Under the pieces are notes generated by a model that worked only from the letters and a program-made list of their open reading frames with translations, searched no databases and was not told where the DNA came from. From an uncultured Oscillibacter sp. (GTDB taxonomy: Bacteria > Bacillota_A > Clostridia > Oscillospirales > Oscillospiraceae): DNA of 5,634 nucleotides. The DNA is taken from positions 1-5,634 of the forward strand of contig CAQVQZ010000142.1 in the NCBI GenBank assembly GCA_948902155.1, in the 5' to 3' direction. Each line of letters begins with the position of its first letter. The stretch's first letter is position 1. A program made the position numbers and the translations under genes. Shown here piece after piece: positions 1 to 5,634 of this stretch.

Positions 1-1601
1 CCCTGATCTCCCCGCCGCCCCACCATGACATCTACTCCATCGAGGACCTGGCCCAACTGATATATGATTTGAAAAACGCCAACCGGTTCGCCCGGATCAG
101 TGTCAAACTGGTCAGCGAGGCGGGAGTAGGCACGATTGCCGCCGGCGTTGCCAAGGCCGGGGCGCAGGTGGTGCTGATCTCCGGCCACGACGGCGGTACC
201 GGAGCGGCCCCCCGCAGCTCCATTCAGGGGGCGGGCCTGCCCTGGGAGCTGGGGGTGGCGGAGGCCCATCAGACCCTGATACAAAACGACCTCCGCCAGC
301 AGGTGGTGATTGAAGCCGATGGCAAGCTGATGACAGGCCGGGACGTGGCAATTGCCTGTATGCTGGGGGCGGAGGAATTCGGTTTTGCCACTGCGCCCCT
401 GGTGGCCATGGGCTGCTGCATGATGCGGGTGTGTAATCTGGACACCTGTCCCGCCGGTATTGCCACCCAGGACCCAGAGCTCCGGAAGCGGTTTTCCGGC
501 AGGCCTGAGTACGTGGAGAACTTTATGTATTTTGTAGCGCGGGAGCTGCGGGAGTACATGGCCTCCCTGGGCGTACGGACCGTGGACGAGCTGGTGGGCC
601 GGTGCGATTTGCTGCGGGTTCGGGAAAAACTGATAACTCGCCGGGCGGAGGCCCTGAATCTGGACGCACTGCTGCAAAATCCCTGTGGTGACCATGTGCC
701 CCACTTCGACCCCGCCGCAGTCTACGACTTTCAGCTGGAGAGGACGGCGGATATGCGGGTGCTGATGGAAAAACTGGGAAAAAGTCTCAGGGACAGGAGG
801 AGCGGGCGTCTGGATATCCGGATTTCCTCCACGGACCGGGCTTTCGGCACCCTGTTCGGTTCAGAGATCACCCGAACCTGCGAAAACGGCCTGCCGGAGG
901 ACAGCTATGTCATCACCTGCCGCGGCGGCGGCGGGCAGTCCTTCGGGGCATTTATCCCCAGGGGGCTGACGCTGGACCTGGAGGGGGACTGCAACGATGG
1001 ATTCGGCAAGGGCCTCTCCGGCGGCAAGCTGATTCTGCATCCGCCGGCGGGGGGGACCGGGTTTAAGCCGGGGGAGAACATCATCGTGGGCAACGTGGCT
1101 CTCTATGGAGCCACCGGCGGCAAGGCCTTCATCAACGGTATGGCCGGAGAGCGCTTCTGCGTCCGCAACTCCGGTGCCTCCGCTGTGGTGGAGGGCGTGG
1201 GCGACCATGGCTGCGAGTACATGACCGGAGGCCGGGCAGTGATCCTGGGGCCCACCGGGAAGAACTTTGCGGCGGGCATGTCCGGCGGCGTGGCCTACGT
1301 GCTGGACGAACGGCATGATTTGTATCTCCGCCTCAATAAGGAGCAGGTTCAGGCTGCGGAACTGACAGAGGCCCACGATATTGCGGAGCTTCGTGCCCTG
1401 ATTGAGGAGCATGTAGCCGCCACCGGTTCCCCCAGAGGGAAGCAAATTCTGGCGGCGTTCCAGTCCTATATTCCCTGCTTCAAGAAGGTCATGCCCAGAG
1501 ACTATGACCGGATGCTTCGGGCTATTGCCCAGCAGGAGGAAAAGGGCATGAGCCGGGAGCAGGCGGAGATCGAGGCGTTTTATGCCACCGCGAGAGGATA
1601 A
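1..1601 (+). CDS. gltB: Glutamate synthase large (alpha) subunit, C-terminal third (5' end outside window)
   Basis: This is the ferredoxin-like/FMN half of glutamate synthase. It reduces the 2-iminoglutarate formed from 2-oxoglutarate and glutamine-derived ammonia. The frame is open from nt 3, which starts LISPPPHHDIYSIEDLAQLI, a hallmark of the GltB synthase domain; a TTG at 69 is internal, not a start. In window codons, VKLVSE (34-39) and GHDGGTGAAP (61-70) belong to the FMN/2-oxoglutarate barrel. Cysteines C138, C144 and C149 (C-x5-C-x4-C) match the [3Fe-4S] ligands. The glycine-rich GXGXG repeat domain (GltB C-terminal beta-helix) follows from roughly codon 265 to 450, then a short helical tail. 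There are 532 codons here; full GltB is about 1500, so the N-terminal glutaminase and central domains lie upstream. The gene is followed 14 nt later by gltD. No internal stop or frameshift is visible. The assignment is firm. Confidence 0.97.
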   Translation, partial: LISPPPHHDIYSIEDLAQLIYDLKNANRFARISVKLVSEAGVGTIAAGVAKAGAQVVLISGHDGGTGAAPRSSIQGAGLPWELGVAEAHQTLIQNDLRQQVVIEADGKLMTGRDVAIACMLGAEEFGFATAPLVAMGCCMMRVCNLDTCPAGIATQDPELRKRFSGRPEYVENFMYFVARELREYMASLGVRTVDELVGRCDLLRVREKLITRRAEALNLDALLQNPCGDHVPHFDPAAVYDFQLERTADMRVLMEKLGKSLRDRRSGRLDIRISSTDRAFGTLFGSEITRTCENGLPEDSYVITCRGGGGQSFGAFIPRGLTLDLEGDCNDGFGKGLSGGKLILHPPAGGTGFKPGENIIVGNVALYGATGGKAFINGMAGERFCVRNSGASAVVEGVGDHGCEYMTGGRAVILGPTGKNFAAGMSGGVAYVLDERHDLYLRLNKEQVQAAELTEAHDIAELRALIEEHVAATGSPRGKQILAAFQSYIPCFKKVMPRDYDRMLRAIAQQEEKGMSREQAEIEAFYATARG

Positions 1602-1606
1602 GGAGG
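1600..1606 (+). promoter_or_regulatory. gltD ribosome binding site overlapping the gltB stop codon
   Basis: AAGGAGG, a near-perfect anti-16S match, begins inside the TAA stop of gltB (1599-1601) and lies 9 nt before the ATG at 1616. The overlap suggests translational coupling of the two subunits, which is an inference. It also supports the chosen gltD start. Confidence 0.85.
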
Positions 1607-1615
1607 GGTGACGAT

Positions 1616-3010
1616 ATGGGAAAGATCACTGGATTTTTGGAATATGACCGGCGGGAGCCGGCGGACCGCCCGCCGCTGGAGCGGGTCCGGGACTGGGAGC
1701 CCTTCCGCATCCCCCTGACGGCGGATGCCCGCCGGGAACAGGGAGGGCGGTGTATGAACTGCGGCGTCCCATTCTGCCAATCCGGCATCCGGTGGGAGGG
1801 GCGGGACTTTGGCTGTCCCCTGCATAATTTGATTCCCGAGTGGAACGACATGATCCATGCGGGGAACCCCTCTCATGCCCTGAGCCGCCTGCTGAAAACC
1901 AATAATTTCCCGGAGTTCACCGGGCGGGTCTGCCCTGCGCCCTGCGAGGAGGCGTGCATCTGCGGAATGTACGGCGATGCCGTGACCATCCGGGACAACG
2001 AGCTGAGCGTCATAGAGGAGGCCTTTGCCGCCGGGGCGGTGCGGCGCCGCCGTCCGCCTCAGTGGTCGGGAAAGAAGGTGGCGGTGGTGGGTTCCGGCCC
2101 GGCGGGCCTGGCGGCGGCGGACCAGCTGAATCACCGGGGCCACTCTGTCACCGTTGTGGAGCGGGAGGAGCGGCCCGGAGGGCTTTTGACCTACGGCATT
2201 CCCAATATGAAGCTGCCCAAGGACATCGTAAAGCGCAGAATTAACCTGATGACGGACGAGGGGGTCAGCTTTGTCACCGGTGTGGATGCGGCGGACCCCC
2301 AGGTGGCCCAGAGGCTGCTGCGGGACTATGATGCGGTAATCCTCTGCTGCGGCGCGGAGCGGCCCCGCCCCCTTGGATTGGAGACAGAAGGAATCTCCGG
2401 CATCTGCTACGGCACGGAGTTTTTGAAGGCCGCTGTGGAACAGCGGCAGTTTGGTAAAACGCCCGCCGTTCCCACAGCGGAGGGGCGGGACGTGATCATC
2501 ATCGGTACCGGCGACACCGCCTCCGACTGCGTGGCCACGGCCCTGCGGCAGGGATGCCGGTCCATTGCACAGCTGGTGCGCCGTCCGGAGGCAGACTACC
2601 TGCAAAACGGTGTTCTGCCCCGGGACTGTGCCCATGAGGAGGCTGCTGCCCTGTTTGGAGAGGATCCCAGGCGGTTTGGCGTGCAAATTAAGGAGATCCG
2701 TGTGGAGAACGGCGCACTGACCGCCGTGACCACCACGGAGGGAGACGCTCTGCCCTGCGGGCTCCTGATCGCCGCCACCGGCTTTGCCGGATGCGCGGGC
2801 GAAGTGTGCAAGGCCTTCGGCGTGGCCTGGGATGAGACGGTCCGGACTTCGGAGGGCGGCTTTGCCACCACCGTGGAGAAGGTCTTTGCCGCCGGGGATA
2901 TGCGCCGGGGCCAGTCTCTTGTGGTATGGGCCATAGCGGAGGGGCGGAGTGCCGCCGCGGAGGTGGATGCGTACCTCAATGGCTGCACCAATCTTGTACG
3001 GGTGGTATAG
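1616..3010 (+). CDS. gltD: Glutamate synthase small (beta) subunit, NADPH-dependent
   Basis: GltD takes electrons from NADPH through FAD and iron-sulfur clusters to GltB, in the cytoplasm. The 464-residue protein starts at ATG 1616 behind a strong AAGGAGG site. The N-terminal Fe-S domain has C46, C49, C54 and C67 ([10 protein letters not shown], then [13 protein letters not shown]) and C106, C110 and C114 ([11 protein letters not shown]); a further C116 is present. A Rossmann FAD site is at 155-165 ([11 protein letters not shown]), followed by the family motif [15 protein letters not shown] (188-202). A second nucleotide site, G297-x-G299-x-x-A302 ([12 protein letters not shown]), fits NADPH. 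The C-terminal FAD motif is [17 protein letters not shown] (424-440). The protein is somewhat shorter than the usual 480-495. After the NADPH site, residues 319-351 lack the Trp/Pro-rich stretch that I recall from many Gram-positive GltD proteins. It is operonic with gltB. Related subunits (PreT, NfnA-like) share the fold, but the gltB neighbour settles the call. Confidence 0.96.
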   Translation: MGKITGFLEYDRREPADRPPLERVRDWEPFRIPLTADARREQGGRCMNCGVPFCQSGIRWEGRDFGCPLHNLIPEWNDMIHAGNPSHALSRLLKTNNFPEFTGRVCPAPCEEACICGMYGDAVTIRDNELSVIEEAFAAGAVRRRRPPQWSGKKVAVVGSGPAGLAAADQLNHRGHSVTVVEREERPGGLLTYGIPNMKLPKDIVKRRINLMTDEGVSFVTGVDAADPQVAQRLLRDYDAVILCCGAERPRPLGLETEGISGICYGTEFLKAAVEQRQFGKTPAVPTAEGRDVIIIGTGDTASDCVATALRQGCRSIAQLVRRPEADYLQNGVLPRDCAHEEAAALFGEDPRRFGVQIKEIRVENGALTAVTTTEGDALPCGLLIAATGFAGCAGEVCKAFGVAWDETVRTSEGGFATTVEKVFAAGDMRRGQSLVVWAIAEGRSAAAEVDAYLNGCTNLVRVV

Positions 3011-3047
3011 GTTCTGGAAAGAGAAATGCCCATCGTGGAAAGTTCAT

Positions 3048-3059
3048 GAAAAATTTTTC
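3048..3059. repeat. 12-bp perfect palindrome GAAAAATTTTTC upstream of the glnN promoter
   Basis: GAAAAATTTTTC is self-complementary and sits about 58 nt upstream of the -35 box, between gltD and the glnN promoter. A/T tracts like this can bend DNA or serve as an operator or UP-like element. It does not match the Bacillus GlnR/TnrA consensus (TGTNA-N7-TNACA). The function is unknown and it may be coincidental. Confidence 0.35.
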
Positions 3060-3116
3060 GCGGCAGCGGAATTTTCCGGTGTTTCGGCCAAGATTTCTGA
3101 AACCCCTGAAAAATGA

Positions 3117-3145
3117 TTGACAGGGCCCCGGCGAGGGCGTATAAT
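3117..3145 (+). promoter_or_regulatory. Perfect-consensus housekeeping sigma promoter for glnN
   Basis: TTGACA (3117-3122) and TATAAT (3140-3145) are separated by exactly 17 nt, an exact match to the sigma-70/sigma-A consensus in both hexamers and spacing. The spacer is very GC-rich (GGGCCCCGGCGAGGGCG) and there is no extended -10 TG. The predicted start is the A near 3152, giving an approximately 85-nt leader before the glnN ATG. No sigma-54 (GG-N10-GC) element is evident. A promoter this strong usually needs downstream or repressor control, which fits the terminator that follows at once. Confidence 0.9.
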
Positions 3146-3156
3146 GCCCCCATAAA

Positions 3157-3206
3157 GGCAAAGGCGTCTTTAGGGAGTATTCCCGGAAGGCGCCTTTGCC
3201 CTTTTT
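3157..3206 (+). terminator. Intrinsic terminator/attenuator in the glnN leader
   Basis: GGCAAAGGCG (3157-3166) pairs perfectly with CGCCTTTGCC (3191-3200). The stem continues inward with TCTTT against GAAGG (3167-3171/3186-3190, two G-U pairs). An A/G mismatch follows, then GGG/CCC (3173-3175/3182-3184) closing an AGTATT loop, which could tighten to a GTAT tetraloop. The stem is followed by C and five T (3202-3206), so it has intrinsic terminator form. It starts about 5 nt after the predicted transcription start and ends about 30 nt before the glnN ATG. It may attenuate glnN, terminate gltBD read-through, or both. There is no room upstream in the short transcript for a competing antiterminator stem. 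The structure is directly visible; its role is inferred. Confidence 0.85.
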
Positions 3207-3221
3207 ATGCGATGATCGCGG

Positions 3222-3230
3222 AAAGGGTGA
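3222..3230 (+). promoter_or_regulatory. glnN ribosome binding site
   Basis: AAAGGGTGA resembles the anti-16S complement AAAGGAGGTGA with two bases missing; its GGTGA core ends 6 nt before ATG 3237. This site supports 3237 as the start over the ATGs at 3207 and 3212, which are preceded by the terminator T-run and have no ribosome site. It lies after the leader hairpin, so it is transcribed only when the hairpin is read through. Confidence 0.7.
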
Positions 3231-3236
3231 ACGAAC

Positions 3237-5333
3237 ATGGCAGCACTGCCAGAGTATTTCGGAAGTTTGGTATTTGATGATCGGGTGATGAAAGCGAATC
3301 TGTCCGCCGAAGTGTACCAGTCTCTTCGCAGGACCATTGATGAGGACGCGAGGCTGGATATTGGCGTGGCCAACGCGGTGGCCTCCGCTATGCGGGATTG
3401 GGCGGTGGCCCATGGGGCAACCCACTTTACCCACTGGTTTCAGCCCCTTACCGGTGTTACCGCCGAGAAGCACGACAGTTTTATCTCACCCGCTCCGGAC
3501 GGCGGCGTCATCATGGAGTTCTCCGGCAAAGAGTTGATCCGAGGAGAGCCGGATGCCTCCTCTTTCCCATCCGGCGGACTGCGGGCCACCTTTGAGGCCC
3601 GGGGCTACACCGCGTGGGACCCCACCTCCTACGCGTTTATCAAGGACCGGACATTGTGCATTCCCACCGCCTTCTGCGGCTACAATGGTGAGGCGCTGGA
3701 CAAGAAGACGCCTCTGCTGCGCTCCATGGAGGCGCTGAACCGACAGGCGCTGCGCATTCTGCGCCTGTTTGGAAACACGGAGGTAAAGCGGGTAAGCACC
3801 GCTGCGGGCCCGGAACAGGAGTATTTCCTGGTGGACGCCAAGCTGTGGGAGCAGCGCCGGGACCTGCGCTTCACCGGACGCACGCTTTTCGGCGCCCGGC
3901 CTCCCAAGGGACAGGAGATGGATGATCACTACTTTGGCACGATCAAGCCCCGGGTGGCCGCCTACATGGAGGATCTGAATCAGGAGCTTTGGAAGCTGGG
4001 CATCCTGGCCAAGACCCAGCACAACGAGGTGGCTCCGGCTCAGCATGAACTGGCCCTCATCTACTCCACCACGAATGTTTCCACAGACCACAACCAGCTG
4101 ACTATGGAGATCATGCAGAAAGTAGCCGCCCGCCACGGCCTGGTCTGTCTGCTCCACGAGAAACCCTTTGAGGGCGTGAACGGCTCCGGCAAGCACAACA
4201 ACTGGTCGTTGTCCACTGACGCCGGCGTCAATCTCCTCTCTCCCGGAGAGACGCCCTATGAAAACGCCCAGTTCCTGCTGTTTTTGTGCGCCGTTATCCA
4301 GGCGGTGGATGACTTTCAGGACCTTCTGCGCATCTCAGTGGCTACCGCCGGAAATGACCACAGACTGGGAGCCAACGAGGCTCCGCCCGCCGTGGTGTCC
4401 ATGTTCCTGGGCGAGGAGCTGACGGCCATTCTGGACGCAATCGAGCATGACGCGCCCTACACCGGCGTGAAGGCGGGGAAGGTGAAGCTGGGAGCGGACG
4501 TTCTGCCCCGGTTCCGCCGGGATACCACTGACCGCAACCGAACCTCGCCCTTTGCCTTTACGGGAAATAAGTTTGAATTCCGCATGGTGGGTTCCTCGGA
4601 CTCCATCGCCTGTGCCAACATTATGCTCAATGCCGCCATGGCCGAGAGCCTGAAGCGCTTTGCCGATCAGCTGGAGGGAACAGGGGACTTTGAATCCGCC
4701 CTGCAGGGCCTGATCCGTGATACCATTCGTGACCACAAGCGGATTATCTTCAACGGCAACGGCTACGATGCCGCCTGGATCGAGACGGCTGTCGGTCAGA
4801 GGGGGCTGATGAACTACCCCAGTACGCCGGACTGCGTTCCCCATCTGCTGGACCAGAAGAACGTGGATATGCTCACCTCCCACGGCGTGTATACCAAGGC
4901 GGAACTGGTTTCCCGCTGCGAGGTCACGCTGGACAACTACTGTAAGACCATTTTCATTGAGGCCAGGACCATGGCGGACATGGCCCGTACCGAGATCCTT
5001 CCCGCCATACAGGCATTTGCTGCCGACACCGCAAGGGCAGCGGCCGGCAAAAAGGCGCTGAGTCCCAGCTGTGCCTGTGCGTATGAGATGGCGTTGGTAG
5101 AGAAGCTGTCCGGTCTCACAGATCAGATTGACACCGGGACAGCGGAGCTGGAGCGGCTGGTGGAGGAACTGGCAGGAGCTGGCGATATAAGGACGGAGTC
5201 CGAGCGCATCCGGGACCGGGTGCTGCCGCAGATGGAACGGCTGCGCCGGGCTTGCGATGAGGCAGAGACCGTCACCGCAAAGAAGTACTGGCCATTTCCC
5301 AACTATGGCGACCTGCTGTTTAGTGTGAGATAA
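3237..5333 (+). CDS. glnN: Glutamine synthetase type III (GSIII)
   Basis: GlnN catalyses ATP-dependent amidation of glutamate with ammonium to glutamine, in the cytoplasm; known GSIII enzymes are dodecamers. At 698 residues it matches the GSIII size (about 700-730) and is far longer than GSI or GSII (about 350-475). The N-terminal GSIII region runs [12 protein letters not shown] (8-19), [13 protein letters not shown] (61-73) and AEKHDSF (76-82). Catalytic-domain motifs follow: [10 protein letters not shown] (191-200, Glu/metal ligands), [14 protein letters not shown] (260-273), [18 protein letters not shown] (308-325, ammonium/glutamate and ATP site), [14 protein letters not shown] (372-385) and [18 protein letters not shown] (432-449, phosphate and metal binding). 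A helical C-terminal region follows (about 550-680), and the protein ends in the family-typical [16 protein letters not shown]. No GSI-type adenylylation motif was seen. It appears intact, with its own promoter and attenuator-like leader, downstream of gltBD, its pathway partner. Confidence 0.97.
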   Translation: MAALPEYFGSLVFDDRVMKANLSAEVYQSLRRTIDEDARLDIGVANAVASAMRDWAVAHGATHFTHWFQPLTGVTAEKHDSFISPAPDGGVIMEFSGKELIRGEPDASSFPSGGLRATFEARGYTAWDPTSYAFIKDRTLCIPTAFCGYNGEALDKKTPLLRSMEALNRQALRILRLFGNTEVKRVSTAAGPEQEYFLVDAKLWEQRRDLRFTGRTLFGARPPKGQEMDDHYFGTIKPRVAAYMEDLNQELWKLGILAKTQHNEVAPAQHELALIYSTTNVSTDHNQLTMEIMQKVAARHGLVCLLHEKPFEGVNGSGKHNNWSLSTDAGVNLLSPGETPYENAQFLLFLCAVIQAVDDFQDLLRISVATAGNDHRLGANEAPPAVVSMFLGEELTAILDAIEHDAPYTGVKAGKVKLGADVLPRFRRDTTDRNRTSPFAFTGNKFEFRMVGSSDSIACANIMLNAAMAESLKRFADQLEGTGDFESALQGLIRDTIRDHKRIIFNGNGYDAAWIETAVGQRGLMNYPSTPDCVPHLLDQKNVDMLTSHGVYTKAELVSRCEVTLDNYCKTIFIEARTMADMARTEILPAIQAFAADTARAAAGKKALSPSCACAYEMALVEKLSGLTDQIDTGTAELERLVEELAGAGDIRTESERIRDRVLPQMERLRRACDEAETVTAKKYWPFPNYGDLLFSVR

Positions 5334-5417
5334 CAGGGGGAACAGGGCCGGGCGGCAATATCCTCTGAAGAGCAGGAAGCTGTTTGGGATATGGGGAACA
5401 GCAGTTTCCAAATAACT

Positions 5418-5472
5418 AAAAAAACTGCAAAAAGCCGCGGAGTTCTGTCGACTGACAGGACTCCGCAGCTTT
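5418..5472 (-). terminator. Long hairpin with minus-strand T-tract; terminator of the convergent gene, possibly bidirectional
   Basis: Arms 5431-5449 and 5454-5472 form a 19-position stem (GCGGAGTTCTGTC against GACAGGACTCCGC at its core) with one C/A mismatch, one G-U pair and a GACT loop. Read on the minus strand, the stem runs into TTTTT (5433-5429), then GCAG and TTTTTTT (5424-5418), a strong intrinsic-terminator tail. On the plus strand only TTT follows, so termination of glnN here would be weaker. It lies 55 nt past the minus-strand stop at 5528 and 97 nt past the glnN stop. Confidence 0.8.
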
Positions 5473-5527
5473 ACATGGAACACAAAAATAACAGCCGTCA
5501 TTTTCTTGAAAACGTGGCCAATGATGT

Positions 5528-5634
5528 TCATATAGCGCAGTCCCTCCGCCGATTTCTTTTATGCTCCAAACGCAGTTTGGTCTGGGCCGTGCCGAAGGCG
5601 GCCATATCTCCGATGGTACCCCGGCCCGGGGAGA
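5528..5634 (-). CDS. C-terminal 34 codons of an unidentified convergent gene (5' end outside window)
   Basis: On the minus strand a frame is open from the right window edge (first full codon at 5632) to TGA at 5530-5528. It contains GTIGDMAAFGTAQTKLRLEH followed by a basic tail, KRNRRRDCAI. Support for it being real: strong G/C third-position bias (TCC CCG GGC ... GCC GCC TTC GGC ACG GCC), protein-like composition, and a well-formed terminator in the same direction just beyond its stop. Of the other two minus-strand frames, one stops at 5563-5561 and the other runs on as an antisense shadow of glnN. I do not recognise the family; the Lys/Arg-rich end could be an RNA- or membrane-facing tail, but nothing fixes a function. 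It is too short for the usual gene-length cut-offs, so it is easily missed. Confidence 0.65.
   Translation of the reverse strand, partial: SPGRGTIGDMAAFGTAQTKLRLEHKRNRRRDCAI

Noticed and set aside
69..71. TTG at 69 as the start of gltB
   Set aside because: The same frame stays open to nt 3 and encodes conserved GltB sequence (SPPPHHDIYS) upstream, so the gene enters from outside the window.
861..1445. 194-codon minus-strand open frame within gltB
   Set aside because: It is antisense to the conserved GXGXG domain and is explained by Gly-rich GGC/GGG codons on the plus strand; no motif or ribosome site supports it.
1602..1615. Separate promoter or terminator between gltB and gltD
   Set aside because: The gap is only 14 nt and is filled by the ribosome site, so the genes are co-transcribed.
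1580..2686. 368-codon minus-strand open frame antisense to gltD
   Set aside because: It lies opposite an unmistakable gltD and has a low-complexity, Pro/Gly/Arg/His-rich composition typical of GC-rich antisense frames, with no recognisable motif.
3157..3206. ANTAR antitermination target, cyanobacterial glutamine riboswitch or T-box in the glnN leader
   Set aside because: There is one hairpin only, with loop AGTATT lacking the G at position 4. No paired upstream hairpin, conserved riboswitch core or T-box sequence is seen, and the predicted transcript is too short.
3207..3277. Upstream mini-ORFs in the glnN leader: ATG CGA TGA at 3207, and a 21-codon frame from ATG 3212 overlapping the glnN start
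   Set aside because: Both start codons sit right behind the terminator T-run with no ribosome binding site, and the peptides show no Gln- or regulation-related codon run of an attenuator leader.
4335..5531. 398-codon minus-strand open frame antisense to glnN, crossing the terminator
   Set aside because: It is a shadow of glnN codon bias. It reads straight through the terminator hairpin and poly-T region (giving CSFFSY), and it overlaps the better-supported minus-strand frame ending at 5528.

Overview
The window is a nitrogen-assimilation (GS-GOGAT) locus from a GC-rich bacterium. The large GltB glutamate synthase subunit, a separate small GltD subunit and a type III glutamine synthetase (GlnN), with strong AAGGAGG-type ribosome sites, point to a high-GC anaerobic Firmicute. 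The Oscillospiraceae/Clostridia side is my best guess from protein style and codon use; no taxonomic marker is present.

Layout: (1) 1-1601, plus strand: the C-terminal third of gltB, cut by the left window edge. (2) 1616-3010, plus: complete gltD, 14 nt after gltB, with its ribosome site overlapping the gltB stop codon, so the two form a tight gltBD operon. (3) 3011-3236: a 226-nt intergenic region. It holds a textbook promoter (TTGACA, 17 nt, TATAAT) and, starting only about 5 nt after the predicted transcription start, a strong hairpin plus T-run. This is an intrinsic terminator or attenuator inside the leader of the next gene. (4) 3237-5333, plus: complete glnN. (5) 5334-5527: a convergent intergenic region with a long hairpin whose T-rich tail lies on the minus strand. 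(6) 5528-5634, minus: the last 34 codons of an unidentified gene that enters from the right edge.

How the genes work together: GlnN condenses ammonium with glutamate to make glutamine at the cost of ATP. GltB/GltD transfers the glutamine amide to 2-oxoglutarate, using NADPH electrons that enter through GltD, to give two glutamates. The net effect is high-affinity ammonium assimilation. The enzymes themselves look ordinary. The least ordinary element is the glnN leader, where a consensus promoter feeds almost directly into a terminator. This implies regulated read-through, a short leader RNA, or a double-duty terminator for gltBD. I found no IS element, CRISPR array, tRNA or rRNA gene, or phage gene.
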